In this document: positions 35,655 to 44,837 of the stretch, in pieces
How positions within the stretch are numbered: position 1 is the first letter of the stretch
How the letters are laid out: every line of letters begins with the position of its first letter
Source: CBDDLD01 sp965230605
Lineage (GTDB): Bacteria; Bacteroidota; Bacteroidia; Flavobacteriales; Flavobacteriaceae
Length of the DNA: 64,000 bases
Reading direction: 5' to 3'
NCBI GenBank assembly: GCA_965230605.1
Contig: CBDDLD010000004.1
Span: forward strand, 2,356,001 to 2,420,000
Notes under the pieces: generated by a model
Seen by the model: only the letters and a program-made list of their open reading frames with translations
Told to the model about the DNA's origin: nothing
The model's database searches: none
Made by a program: the position numbers and the translations under genes

Positions 35655-36329
35655 TTAATTTTTTGGGATAATAGGATTAGATTTAATGACTGTTTCTTCT
35701 ACATTGAGTTTGCGCTGTTTTTTCTTTGCTCCTCCAAAATAAACATTGAATCCAAAACCTATTCTAAAAAATGTGTCATCACCAGCGCCACCTATTACAC
35801 CATCCAATTCATCTGAGAATGCATAGTTATACTCTGCAAAAAGCTTAACGCCAAGCCCATCAAAAACTATATATTCTATTCCGCCACCGCCTTGTACTTT
35901 AGTAGATGTGGTTTCAAAATAATTGGCAGCATTATACCCGCCTCCGGCAAAAATGAAAGGGGATACTCTTCGGTATGGCAACATGATATATTCTATGTTT
36001 AAGTCAAAAGACATAAAACCTTCATTATAAACATCTTTAAAAGCCAAATTGTATTTATTGTAAGAGACTCCTATGTTAACATGATTGGTGATGAAGCGTT
36101 TGTAACCCGCTTTAAAATATATTTCAAATTCAGGGTTTTCTATATCACCATTAATAACTGAAGTTCCAGCTGCAAGATCAAAGGCATTGGTACCTCTATA
36201 ATCGTAGAATACCAGTTTCTCTATTTTGTTAAGTCTTTTATTACTTGAATTGTCTTGAGCAGTAAGATTTGGTATCATCAGTAAGAAAACCACAACACAA
36301 AGCAAATATGATTTTAACGGCATATTCAT
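35655..36329 (-). CDS. Outer-membrane beta-barrel protein (OmpW/curli-accessory-like)
   Basis: This 224-residue protein has a signal peptide (to about residue 24, NLTAQ) and about eight amphipathic strands: FEIYFKAGYKRFI, VNIGVSYNKYNLAF, VSPFIFAGGGYNAANYF and FFRIGFGFNVYFGG. That is the size of a small eight-strand barrel. The curli-linked variant in this phylum looks similar, but no curli genes are near, so the role is unknown. The C-terminal tail after the barrel is basic and exposed. Confidence 0.82.
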   Translation of the reverse strand: MNMPLKSYLLCVVVFLLMIPNLTAQDNSSNKRLNKIEKLVFYDYRGTNAFDLAAGTSVINGDIENPEFEIYFKAGYKRFITNHVNIGVSYNKYNLAFKDVYNEGFMSFDLNIEYIMLPYRRVSPFIFAGGGYNAANYFETTSTKVQGGGGIEYIVFDGLGVKLFAEYNYAFSDELDGVIGGAGDDTFFRIGFGFNVYFGGAKKKQRKLNVEETVIKSNPIIPKN

Positions 36330-36499
36330 TTAAAAGAAATAATGTTAATAGCAACTATTTACTGACGAATATATAAATATATCTAACAAATTCGTTGAGA
36401 TACATAATAAAAAAGATGATATTTCTAAAGCAATATCATCTTTTCCATTCAATATACAGTACTGCATATTGACGTAATTAGGTTTAACTCTCAACAAAT

Positions 36500-36640
36500 T
36501 TAGGACTCTGATTGTAGCTTAGATTCCATGTTCACAAGCTCATCTTGAGTTACATTATTATCTACATCTTTAGAGTTTTCTAGGGAGAGTAATAATGTTG
36601 CGCCAACGAGAATAGCTACACTTAGAAGTAACTTTTTCAT
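36500..36640 (-). CDS. Small exported peptide, 46 residues
   Basis: ATG at 36640 to TAA at 36500. It begins with a hydrophobic export-like segment (MKKLLLSVAILVGATLLLSL) followed by a short acidic tail rich in Glu, Asp, Asn and Gln. I know no family. It lies alone between two longer minus-strand genes with 209 bases of leader that holds two copies of ATACCGTTTTT, so it is likely a real, regulated gene. Confidence 0.6.
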   Translation of the reverse strand: MKKLLLSVAILVGATLLLSLENSKDVDNNVTQDELVNMESKLQSES

Positions 36641-36704
36641 TTTTACAATAATTGATTAATAGCATTACAAATGTATAAAATATAGCGTGGGATAGGGCCC
36701 GGGG

Positions 36705-36776
36705 ATACCGTTTTTTAACATAACACCGCTATCTTTTCGATTATTGGGTGCTTGTGCTCGACGAAATACCGTTTTT
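36705..36776. promoter_or_regulatory. Two direct repeats ATACCGTTTTT upstream of the small exported peptide
   Basis: ATACCGTTTTT occurs at 36705-36715 and 36766-36776, 61 bases apart (about six helical turns), in the leader of the 46-residue gene. The spacing suits a dimeric or LytTR-type regulator. The region 36641-36849 holds no other gene. Confidence 0.4.
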
Positions 36777-36849
36777 CTTACAAATACAAATGGTTTTTAT
36801 ACGTAAGATTACGTACTCTTAACAATAAAAAAACAATAATGACGGGGGT

Positions 36850-39036
36850 TTACCTGATGAAGAGTAATTCTCTGTACTTTGTTAATGGCCATAATTCGTC
36901 ATCGATAAGTAACTCTAATTTATCACAATGATATCTGATGTCTTCAAATATAGATTTCACATTTTCAGAATAGCTTTTTGCTTTGATTTCAATTTTTTCT
37001 ATCGCATTGGCTTTTTTTCGTTCATTAATCATTGTAGTGACTGCCGCATTAATTGCAGACATATGCGAGGATATTTCTTCAATTAGCTTTAGTTGTTCTT
37101 CTGCTAATTTCTTATATGCATCATCATATATAGCTTTTAGCCCTTTCACATTTTCAATGAGGGTGTTTTGATACTTAACCGCTGTGGGGATAATATGATT
37201 TCTGGCTATATCACCTATAACCCTACTCTCTATTTGCAAATGCAGAATGTAAGCTTCCATTTCTATCTCATACCTGGCCTCAGCTTCTTTTGAGTTCATT
37301 ATTCCCAGATCATCAAATAAGGATAATACAGGTTTAGAAATCTTGACCTTCAATGCTTCCGGGGTTGTCTGATTATTACTCAGTCCACGTTTCTTTGCTT
37401 CCTTATGCCAAGCTTCCCCATAACCATTCCCTTCAAAAAGGATAGGTTTTGACTGTTTTATATATTCTCTAAGTACATTAAAAATAGCATCATCTTTTTT
37501 CATCCCTTTAGCATCGATCAATGCGTCTACTTCAGATTTAAAATCTATGAGTTGCTTAGCCACTATGGCGTTGAGCACAGTCATAGGGTTAGCACAATTT
37601 GCTTTAGAACCTACAGCTCTAAACTCAAACTTATTTCCGGTGAACGCAAAAGGAGAAGTCCTGTTTCTATCTGTATTATCAAGTAATATTTCCGGAATCT
37701 TACCTACAACATTTAATTTTAAATCTGTTTTTTCTTGGGGTGAAAGTTTCCCCTTTGTCACTTCTTCTAATTCTTGAAGCACCTTTGTTAATTGATCGCC
37801 AATAAAAACAGAGATTATAGCTGGTGGTGCCTCATTAGCACCCAATCTGTGATCATTACTGGCTGAAGCAATTGCAGCCCTTAGCAACTCTTCATTTTCT
37901 TTTACTGCTTTAATAGTATTAATAAAAAAGGTTAAAAACTGCAGATTACTCATTGGGGTCTTCCCTGGAGAAAGCAGGTTAATACCGGTATCCGTACTTA
38001 AACTCCAATTGTTATGTTTCCCCGAACCATTAACTCCTGCAAAGGGTTTCTCGTGAAAAAGCACCTTGAAATTATGTCGCTCAGCCACTTTCTCCATAAC
38101 ATCCATTACCAATGAGTTATGATCTACTGCTAGATTAGCTTCTTCATAAATTGGTGCTAATTCAAATTGATTTGGAGCTACCTCATTATGTCTGGTCTTT
38201 ACTGGAATTCCTAGAAGCATACATTCAGTTTCTAAATCTCTCATGTAGGCCATCACCCTATTTGGTATAGTCCCAAAATAATGGTCATCTAACTGTTGTC
38301 CTTTAGCTGGAGCGTGGCCAAGTAAGGTTCTCCCTGTTAATATGATATCTGGTCTAGATGCCGCTAAAGCGCTATCAATTAAAAAATACTCTTGCTCCCA
38401 ACCCAGAGATGTATTTACTTTTTTTACATTCTTGTCGAAGTATTTACAAACGGCAACAGCAGCATTATCAACTGCCTGAATAGCTCTTAAAAGCGGGGTC
38501 TTGTAATCTAATGCTTCCCCCGTATATGAAACAAAGACTGTAGGAATACATAAGGTAGTTCCATACACAAAAGCCGGTGAAGTTGGGTCCCAAGCTGTAT
38601 AACCTCTGGCTTCAAAAGTATTTCTTATACCTCCACTAGGAAAACTAGAAGCATCTGGTTCTTGTTGTACCAATTGCGTGCCATCAAATTTTTCAATGGC
38701 TAATCCTTCCCCAACAGGTTCAAAAAACGCATCATGTTTCTCTGCTGTTGCCCCTGTAAGTGGTTGAAACCAGTGTGTGTAATGAGTTGCTCCTTTTGAA
38801 AGTGCCCATTCTTTCATCCCTGTAGAAATATGGTCTGCAGTTATTCGATCTATTTTTATTCCTTTATCGATAGCTTCCAAAACACTCTGATAAGCATCTT
38901 TAGATAAATACTGACGCATGGCCATTTCATTAAACACATTCTCCCCGAATAATGAAGAACGTTTACCAAAGTCTTTGACTTCTATCTGCTTTCTATTTGA
39001 AGCTTCTCTTACGGCATGAAAACGAAGTGTAGGCAT
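36850..39036 (-). CDS. glnN: Glutamine synthetase type III
   Basis: This 728-residue enzyme joins ammonia and glutamate using ATP. Length and motifs fit GSIII: FHEKPFAGVNGSGKHNNWSLS (ATP/glutamate site), LGANEAPPAIISVFIGDQL, and NRTSPFAFTGNKFEFRAVGS. The N-terminus GENVFNEMAMRQYLS is typical. GSIII is a double-hexameric form common in Bacteroidetes. It is divergent from a type II enzyme gene, so the cell has two unrelated-length synthetases side by side under shared control. Confidence 0.96.
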   Translation of the reverse strand: MPTLRFHAVREASNRKQIEVKDFGKRSSLFGENVFNEMAMRQYLSKDAYQSVLEAIDKGIKIDRITADHISTGMKEWALSKGATHYTHWFQPLTGATAEKHDAFFEPVGEGLAIEKFDGTQLVQQEPDASSFPSGGIRNTFEARGYTAWDPTSPAFVYGTTLCIPTVFVSYTGEALDYKTPLLRAIQAVDNAAVAVCKYFDKNVKKVNTSLGWEQEYFLIDSALAASRPDIILTGRTLLGHAPAKGQQLDDHYFGTIPNRVMAYMRDLETECMLLGIPVKTRHNEVAPNQFELAPIYEEANLAVDHNSLVMDVMEKVAERHNFKVLFHEKPFAGVNGSGKHNNWSLSTDTGINLLSPGKTPMSNLQFLTFFINTIKAVKENEELLRAAIASASNDHRLGANEAPPAIISVFIGDQLTKVLQELEEVTKGKLSPQEKTDLKLNVVGKIPEILLDNTDRNRTSPFAFTGNKFEFRAVGSKANCANPMTVLNAIVAKQLIDFKSEVDALIDAKGMKKDDAIFNVLREYIKQSKPILFEGNGYGEAWHKEAKKRGLSNNQTTPEALKVKISKPVLSLFDDLGIMNSKEAEARYEIEMEAYILHLQIESRVIGDIARNHIIPTAVKYQNTLIENVKGLKAIYDDAYKKLAEEQLKLIEEISSHMSAINAAVTTMINERKKANAIEKIEIKAKSYSENVKSIFEDIRYHCDKLELLIDDELWPLTKYRELLFIR

Positions 39037-39153
39037 AATATGTTTATTTATTAATGCAAAAATAACAATTTATATATTTTATACACATACCCCCTAAAAT
39101 TTTAGGGTATTAACACCTGTTAATAAGATTTATTGACATTTAACCCTATTTTT

Positions 39154-39182
39154 TTTGAGGTTATAATTAAAAATTACATTTT
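39154..39182 (+). promoter_or_regulatory. Promoter of the type II glutamine synthetase gene
   Basis: TTTG at 39154-39157 and TACATTTT at 39175-39182 match the Bacteroidota -33 and -7 elements with a 17-base gap (slightly short). The start codon is at 39212. Confidence 0.5.
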
Positions 39183-39211
39183 TGCATATCAAAATTTCTA
39201 ATTATTAAATA

Positions 39212-40228
39212 ATGAGCAAATCTAAACTTGAGTACATTTGGCTAGACGGTTACTTCCCAACTCAAAACATGAGAAGTAAAACTAAAGTAGAAGACAACTT
39301 TAGTGGAAAATTAGAAGACTGTCCTATATGGTCTTTTGACGGATCATCAACAAAACAAGCAGAAGGCGGATCGTCGGATTGCCTCCTTAAACCAGTTGCA
39401 ATTTATCCTGACCCTGCAAGAAATGATGGTTACCTAGTAATGACCGAAGTATTAAATCCAGACGGAACACCTCATCCTACTAATGCCAGAGCAAATATTG
39501 ACGATGACGACAATGATTTCTGGTTCGGTTTTGAGCAAGAATACTTTATTATGGATAAAGAGACACAACTTCCGTTAGGCTTCCCTATTGGAGGTTATCC
39601 AGGCCCTCAAGGTTTATATTACTGCTCTGTCGGTGGTAAAAACACGCATGGTAGAGATTTTGTAGAGGAACATGCAGACTTATGTATTGCTGCCGGACTT
39701 AATTTTGAAGGTATCAATCAGGAAGTGGCTAGTGGCCAATGGGAATTTCAACTATTTGCTAAAGGTGCTAAGCGTGCCGGTGATGAAATTTGGGTAGCTC
39801 GTTATTTATTAGATCGCTTAACTGAGCAATATGGTTATTATATTGAGTACCACCCAAAGCCAATTAAAGGAGACTGGAATGGTTCTGGTATGCATGCTAA
39901 TTTCTCTAATACATTATTAAGAACATGTGGTAGTAAGGAAGTCTATGAAAAAGTATGTGAAGCTTTTAGACCTGTAACTAAAGAACATATAGCTGTGTAT
40001 GGTCAGTACAACGATCAACGTCTGACAGGTTTACACGAAACTGCTTCTATTAATGACTTTAGCTATGGTGTGTCTGACAGAGGAGCTTCTATTAGAATTC
40101 CTATTATTACCGTAGAAAAAGGTTGGAAAGGCTGGTTAGAAGACAGGCGTCCTGCATCCAACGCTGATCCTTACAAAGTAGCAGGTAGAATCGTAGAAAC
40201 TGTAAAAGGAGCCAACATACAAGCGTAA
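39212..40228 (+). CDS. glnII: Glutamine synthetase type II (eukaryote-like beta-Grasp form)
   Basis: This 338-residue protein opens with YIWLDGYFPTQNMRSKTKV and continues with DCPIWSFDGSSTKQAEGGSSD, the GSII signature. FWFGFEQEYFIM and NGSGMHANFSNTLLR hold glutamate, metal and ammonia ligands, and the closing LEDRRPASNADPY is the adenine-site region. GSII is otherwise known in eukaryotes, rhizobia and actinomycetes. It is divergent from glnN across a 175-base intergenic region and ends in a strong terminator. Confidence 0.94.
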   Translation: MSKSKLEYIWLDGYFPTQNMRSKTKVEDNFSGKLEDCPIWSFDGSSTKQAEGGSSDCLLKPVAIYPDPARNDGYLVMTEVLNPDGTPHPTNARANIDDDDNDFWFGFEQEYFIMDKETQLPLGFPIGGYPGPQGLYYCSVGGKNTHGRDFVEEHADLCIAAGLNFEGINQEVASGQWEFQLFAKGAKRAGDEIWVARYLLDRLTEQYGYYIEYHPKPIKGDWNGSGMHANFSNTLLRTCGSKEVYEKVCEAFRPVTKEHIAVYGQYNDQRLTGLHETASINDFSYGVSDRGASIRIPIITVEKGWKGWLEDRRPASNADPYKVAGRIVETVKGANIQA

Positions 40229-40251
40229 ACTCCGATTATTATATTATAATT

Positions 40252-40281
40252 AAAAGCTTATCCTCTGGGTAAGCTTTTTTA
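40252..40281 (+). terminator. Intrinsic terminator after the type II glutamine synthetase gene
   Basis: AAAAGCTTATCC pairs with GGGTAAGCTTTT around TCT, ending in Ts. It abuts the convergent antiporter stop at 40282. Confidence 0.88.
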
Positions 40282-41232
40282 TTACAATAAAGCGAGCGCA
40301 ATAAATATGACATAAGACACAAAAAGAATGATCCCTTTATACCTACTGATCTGAAAAAACTTAGGAATAAAGACTAAAGGAATTAAAACTGCTGCAAAAC
40401 CGATCATCCAAAAAATGTTTGTAGATAAAATCTCCGGAGTTTCAGGATTTAATTTTATAGGACTAATAATTGCAGTTAACCCCAGTACAGACGCAATATT
40501 AAAAATATTTGAACCTATTAAATTCCCCAGAGATATCGCTTTTTCTTTTCGAAGAGCCGCAATAACAGAAGCTGCTAATTCTGGAACACTTGTACCTATA
40601 GCAATAACCGTAACAGAAATAACATATTCGCTAATCCCTACAGAGGTTGCTAGGTCTTTAGCACCTCTTACTAACCATTCTGAACCGAAGTATAACCCAA
40701 GAGCTCCAATAATTAACCATATTGTAATTTTAAAATAAGATACTGTTGCCAAAGCATCATTAACTTCTTCTATGTTCACATTCTTATCTTTTCGTGATCT
40801 TCTAATTAATACTATTAAAAAAATGATTAAGGAGATAAAAAGAGCGCAGCCTTCTAATGCAGAAAGAATACCATCATTCTTAAGAAAGATGTAGAGCACA
40901 ATAGATAGTAACATCATCATAGGCCAATTCAACTTATAGAAGTCTTTATCTACCATTAATGGAGATATAATAGCAGTAAGCCCTAAGACCAATCCAATAT
41001 TAGCAACATTAGATCCAATCACATTCCCTATTGATATATCTGTAATGCCATCTAAAGCAGCCTGTAAACTCACTAATAGCTCTGGGGCAGATGTAGCAAA
41101 CGATACTACAGTCATACCAATGACCAATTTAGATATCCTTAATTTAAATGATAATGCTACAGAGGAGCGCACAAGAAACTCACCACCAACAACCAATAAC
41201 AACAGACCTACTACAATTAAAACTACACTCAT
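40282..41232 (-). CDS. Calcium/sodium antiporter (CaCA, YrbG type)
   Basis: This 316-residue protein has ten hydrophobic helices in two inverted halves. The two alpha-repeats carry the ion-binding motifs SFATSAPELLVSLQAAL (about residues 43-59) and AIGTSVPELAASVIAALR (about 207-224), each followed by GNVIGSNVANIGLVLG or GNLIGSNIFNIASVLG. That is complete for a functional K+-independent Na+/Ca2+ exchanger. It stands alone and is convergent with the glutamine synthetase gene. Confidence 0.95.
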   Translation of the reverse strand: MSVVLIVVGLLLLVVGGEFLVRSSVALSFKLRISKLVIGMTVVSFATSAPELLVSLQAALDGITDISIGNVIGSNVANIGLVLGLTAIISPLMVDKDFYKLNWPMMMLLSIVLYIFLKNDGILSALEGCALFISLIIFLIVLIRRSRKDKNVNIEEVNDALATVSYFKITIWLIIGALGLYFGSEWLVRGAKDLATSVGISEYVISVTVIAIGTSVPELAASVIAALRKEKAISLGNLIGSNIFNIASVLGLTAIISPIKLNPETPEILSTNIFWMIGFAAVLIPLVFIPKFFQISRYKGIILFVSYVIFIALALL

Positions 41233-41324
41233 TAATTACGCTTTTCTACTCTACTTTTTAGTATTAAGACGCGAAGATAGTATAATAGTCACTGACAATA
41301 AAAAAACTAAAAATTTCGTTAAAT

Positions 41325-41369
41325 AACTATCTATATAGTTGTATAACTATAAAAATAGTTATATGTTTG
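41325..41369 (+). promoter_or_regulatory. Promoter and operator of the blaI-M56 operon
   Basis: The -33 TTG (41339-41341) and -7 TATGTTTG (41362-41369) are a perfect Bacteroidota promoter with a 20-base spacer. An inverted repeat TATAACTAT-N4-ATAGTTATA (41342-41363) overlaps the -7 box, and a second near-palindrome AACTATCTATATAGTT covers 41325-41340. This is where a BlaI-type repressor would bind and block transcription of its own operon. Confidence 0.78.
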
Positions 41370-41409
41370 ACTAGAATAATATCGAACTATCTAAATACTA
41401 GAAGAAGTT

Positions 41410-41769
41410 ATGCAAAAACTCACCAACAAAGAAGAGGAAATTATGCACATCCTATGGAAGCTTGAAAAGGCTTTTGTTAAAGATGTTTTGGCAGAAATAA
41501 CCACAGAGAAACCTCATTATAACACCCTTTCAACGATTATTAGAAATCTTGAAGAAAAAGGATATGTAGCTTATAATGCCTACGGCAAAACGCACCAATA
41601 CTATCCTATAATTTCTAAGGAGTCTTATAAAAAGCGTTTTATGAATACTGCCATAGAAAACTACTTTAACAGCTCCTACAAGAATGTTGTTTCCTTTTTT
41701 GCTAAAGAGGAAAAAATAAGTGCTGATGAGTTAAGAGAAATCATTGCATTAATCGAAAAGAAGAAATAG
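41410..41769 (+). CDS. BlaI/MecI/CopY-family repressor
   Basis: This 119-residue winged-helix repressor opens with LTNKEEEIMHILWKLEKAFVKDV and has the recognition-helix region PHYNTLSTIIRNLEEKGYVAY (about residues 37-57). A C-terminal dimer helix follows. Relatives are cleaved when a membrane metalloprotease senses a signal. Its operator candidates lie just upstream. The M56 gene follows two bases later, the classical repressor-sensor pair, here not linked to a beta-lactamase gene. Confidence 0.94.
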   Translation: MQKLTNKEEEIMHILWKLEKAFVKDVLAEITTEKPHYNTLSTIIRNLEEKGYVAYNAYGKTHQYYPIISKESYKKRFMNTAIENYFNSSYKNVVSFFAKEEKISADELREIIALIEKKK

Positions 41770-41771
41770 TC

Positions 41772-43760
41772 ATGGAATATTTATTAAAAGCTTCCGCTTT
41801 ACTTGTGATCTTTTATTTGTGCTATATCATGTTCTTACAACGTGAAACCTTTTTTCAGCACAATAGATGGTTTTTACTAACGGGTATTATAGCTTCACTA
41901 ACACTCCCCTTTGTAGTTATACCTATCTACATAGAATATACTCCGGTAGCTGTAGATATGATTGAAGCTACAACAGGATCATCTGGAGCAGCTACTACTA
42001 TCGTAGAGAAAAAACCATTTGATTGGTTCGCATTATTAATTCAGGTCTATTCTATTGGAGTTTTAGTATTAGTTACAAGATGCATCATTCAGTTTTTTAG
42101 CTTATCTAAAATAATTTCAAAAGGGAATGCCGAAAATGTGGGCTCATTTAAGCTTTTAAAATCTGATAATAACATTGCACCCTTTTCATTTTTCAACTGG
42201 ATTGTTATCAACCCAAACCAATTTAACAAAAGTGAATTAGAGCAAGTATTAACTCACGAGAAAGCACATGCTTCTGAATTACATAGCTTAGATATTATTT
42301 TAATCGAGTTGGCCACTATCATATTATGGTTCAATCCATTCATATGGCTATATAGTAAATCCATGAAGCAAAATCTAGAGTTTATAGCAGACAAAAAAAC
42401 ACAAAAAGCATCGCCTTGCGTAAAAAGCTATCAAACGCTTTTGTTAAAACAAAGCATCCCTAATTATAATGTTGTTCTAGCCAATAATTTTTACAATTCA
42501 TTAATTAAGAAGCGAATTATAATGCTTAACAAGCACCAATCAAAGAAGTGGAACCGGATAAAACTTCTCGTTGTTTTACCTCTGCTTAGTCTATTCTTAT
42601 ACAGCTTTAACACTGAGACGAGATATACTGCTCATTTTGAAGAAAGTGTTAACCATAATAATGAGTTATATAATGATTTACTAGAGGTTATTATTACAAA
42701 AGATACCAGTGAGGATGATCTAAAAAAGATGCGAGATGAACTATACGATCAAGGTATAAAAATGACGATTCACCTTATTGAGAGAAATGCAGATAATGTC
42801 ATTACTAAAATTGATGTCAGTTTTGAAACTGAAAACGGAGAAGCCAATTACTCTAAAAAAGGCGAAACTGGGATTGTAGATTTTTATTTTAAAGTTGACG
42901 AGGATGGCACTTTTGGTGTAGGTCCGCTTCATAATGAATTTGAGTTTAAGCACGAAGATCATAATACTTCACCAAAAAAATTGAAACACACAGACAAAGT
43001 GCACCAAGATATTTTAGAAGACTCTCATAAAGACCATGATGTATATGTAGAATCTCAGAACAGTACCGTTACTCAAAAAACAACTATAAGCGCAGATACA
43101 GTTTTCTATGAAATTAATACCACAGGAAATAAAAAACAGTATATAGTTACAGATAGCATAAAAACAGGAAATGTTGTTCTTAGAGGTTATGAAGTAAATT
43201 CAAATAATACCAATAACTATAAAATAAGACAAAAAAGTGATTCTAATTATCTTTTTACTACAGATGGAGAGAAACAACCAATAGTAATTGTAGATGGCAA
43301 ATATGTAGATCAAATCCCTTCACAAGGTTTCAATTACAACTACATAAAAACTATAGATGTCATTAAAGATGATGAAGCAAAAAAGATATATGGTAATAGA
43401 GCAGAAAATGGTGTTATTGTTGTTACAACAACCAATGGTAAAGCTTCTGTTGTAAGAGATAGTGATGTAAAAATCAGAGCTAATAATTTACCTGCTTCTG
43501 AGAGTCTGGTTTACATAACTAAAAACACATCCAGTACAGACCTAGATAGGTATACTGCCCAGCTTGAGGAAAAGGGATTGTTTGTTAAACTCTCAAAAGT
43601 AAAGCGTAATAAGCAAAACGAAATCACTAAGATTAAGATCTCATTAAGAGATAAAAATGGGAATCTCAGTTCTGCAACCTTTGCCAATGACAACGGCATT
43701 GTCCCTGTAAAATTTGGAAAATCCAACGGAACATTAATAGTAAATTCAAATACAAAGTAA
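41772..43760 (+). CDS. M56 family (BlaR1-like) membrane metallopeptidase with repeated domains and a plug-like C-terminus
   Basis: This 662-residue protein has membrane helices in the first 110 residues and another near 265-280, and the zinc motif HEKAH at residues 162-166. The extracytoplasmic part holds two copies of a roughly 50-residue domain (about residues 307-360 and 575-640), with similar ends (for example IKMTIHLIERNADNVITKI and LFVKLSKVKRNKQNEITKI). Between them, IVIVDGKYVDQIPSQGFN to YGNRAENGVIVVTT (about 505-550) resembles the plug strand of TonB-dependent receptors. It should cleave the BlaI-type repressor upon a cell-envelope signal. Confidence 0.88.
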   Translation: MEYLLKASALLVIFYLCYIMFLQRETFFQHNRWFLLTGIIASLTLPFVVIPIYIEYTPVAVDMIEATTGSSGAATTIVEKKPFDWFALLIQVYSIGVLVLVTRCIIQFFSLSKIISKGNAENVGSFKLLKSDNNIAPFSFFNWIVINPNQFNKSELEQVLTHEKAHASELHSLDIILIELATIILWFNPFIWLYSKSMKQNLEFIADKKTQKASPCVKSYQTLLLKQSIPNYNVVLANNFYNSLIKKRIIMLNKHQSKKWNRIKLLVVLPLLSLFLYSFNTETRYTAHFEESVNHNNELYNDLLEVIITKDTSEDDLKKMRDELYDQGIKMTIHLIERNADNVITKIDVSFETENGEANYSKKGETGIVDFYFKVDEDGTFGVGPLHNEFEFKHEDHNTSPKKLKHTDKVHQDILEDSHKDHDVYVESQNSTVTQKTTISADTVFYEINTTGNKKQYIVTDSIKTGNVVLRGYEVNSNNTNNYKIRQKSDSNYLFTTDGEKQPIVIVDGKYVDQIPSQGFNYNYIKTIDVIKDDEAKKIYGNRAENGVIVVTTTNGKASVVRDSDVKIRANNLPASESLVYITKNTSSTDLDRYTAQLEEKGLFVKLSKVKRNKQNEITKIKISLRDKNGNLSSATFANDNGIVPVKFGKSNGTLIVNSNTK

Positions 43761-43781
43761 AATCAGTAAAAAACGAATATT

Positions 43782-44777
43782 ATGTCACATTTTAAAAATT
43801 CAAAAAAGAAGACTTATTTAAAAACATTATTAGTCCTCCCTATAATAGGTTTAATTTTCATGAGCATGCACTTTCCTATAGACTATAATTTCCATGAGTC
43901 TGAATATGAGCTAGAGCAGGCATCTACACTTTTCATGGAGGAAACAGCAACAATAACCAAAGATTTTACAGATGCCGATTTTGATGCATTAACTACCAAG
44001 CTAGAGAAAAAAGGCATTTCTATTAAATTTAAAGGTATAAAGCGAAATGAAAAAGGTGAAATCACTGCTTTACAGATTACTGCCAGTTCAGGTAAGTCAA
44101 AAATAAAGTACTCATCCAATAACGATGATGAAGGCATAGAGCCTATAACAATTAGTTACAGTCAGAATAACATATTTATACATGACGGTGATGAAGCGCA
44201 TCACGATGGCTATGTATATGTTACAAAAAAAGGAAAGCATAAAATACATAACACCTCAAAAGGAAAGAATGTGTTTGTATATTCTACAGATGAAGACGAT
44301 CATGATGGAGATCATGATGTGATTCTAAAAACACGTGGGAAAGACGGTAAAGCGAGGATCATTAAGCGTCACAAAAAAGTTGAAGTTATTGTAGATGGCG
44401 ATGATGAAGATTCAGAAAATGTATTCTATGAAATCATAGTTGATGATGATGGAGAACATGAAGATGATGAAGATGTCTTCATAATTAAAAGCACAAGCGG
44501 GAAATCTGGTTCTGTTTGGGTAACTTCAGATGATGACGATAAAGTAAAAATCAAGACTATTGGTAAAGGAAAGAATAAAATATTCTTAAGAACTTCGGAT
44601 GATGGAAAAGAACCATTATACATTCTAAATGGAAAAACAGTCTCTAAGAACGCTATAGATGATCTGGATTCTGATGATATCGAGACTATTGAAGTTATTA
44701 AAGGAGATTCTGCCACAGAACAATATGGTAAAAAAGCAAAAGATGGTGTTATTGTTATAAAAACCAAAAAACAATAG
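43782..44777 (+). CDS. Acidic exported protein sharing domains with the upstream M56 peptidase
   Basis: This 331-residue protein has an N-terminal membrane anchor (about residues 15-28). One copy of the repeated domain follows (about residues 60-105: DFDALTTKLEKKGISIKFKG), then a long, highly acidic Asp/Glu/His stretch with KGKHKIHN-like repeats. The plug-like ending (PLYILNGKTVSKNAID ... YGKKAKDGVIVIKT) matches the M56 protein. It probably arose by duplication of the M56 C-terminus and may be the regulated or sensed partner. The His/Asp richness could bind metal ions; this is inference. Confidence 0.75.
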   Translation: MSHFKNSKKKTYLKTLLVLPIIGLIFMSMHFPIDYNFHESEYELEQASTLFMEETATITKDFTDADFDALTTKLEKKGISIKFKGIKRNEKGEITALQITASSGKSKIKYSSNNDDEGIEPITISYSQNNIFIHDGDEAHHDGYVYVTKKGKHKIHNTSKGKNVFVYSTDEDDHDGDHDVILKTRGKDGKARIIKRHKKVEVIVDGDDEDSENVFYEIIVDDDGEHEDDEDVFIIKSTSGKSGSVWVTSDDDDKVKIKTIGKGKNKIFLRTSDDGKEPLYILNGKTVSKNAIDDLDSDDIETIEVIKGDSATEQYGKKAKDGVIVIKTKKQ

Positions 44778-44803
44778 TTGTTATAAATTATTTTTGAGTG
44801 TTC

Positions 44804-44837
44804 ATAAGGCCAGGCAAATTGCTTGGTCTTATTTTTT
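44804..44837 (+). terminator. Intrinsic terminator of the blaI operon
   Basis: ATAAGGCCAGGCAA pairs with TTGCTTGGTCTTAT with bulges, followed by Ts. It ends the 41410-44777 transcript. Confidence 0.75.
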
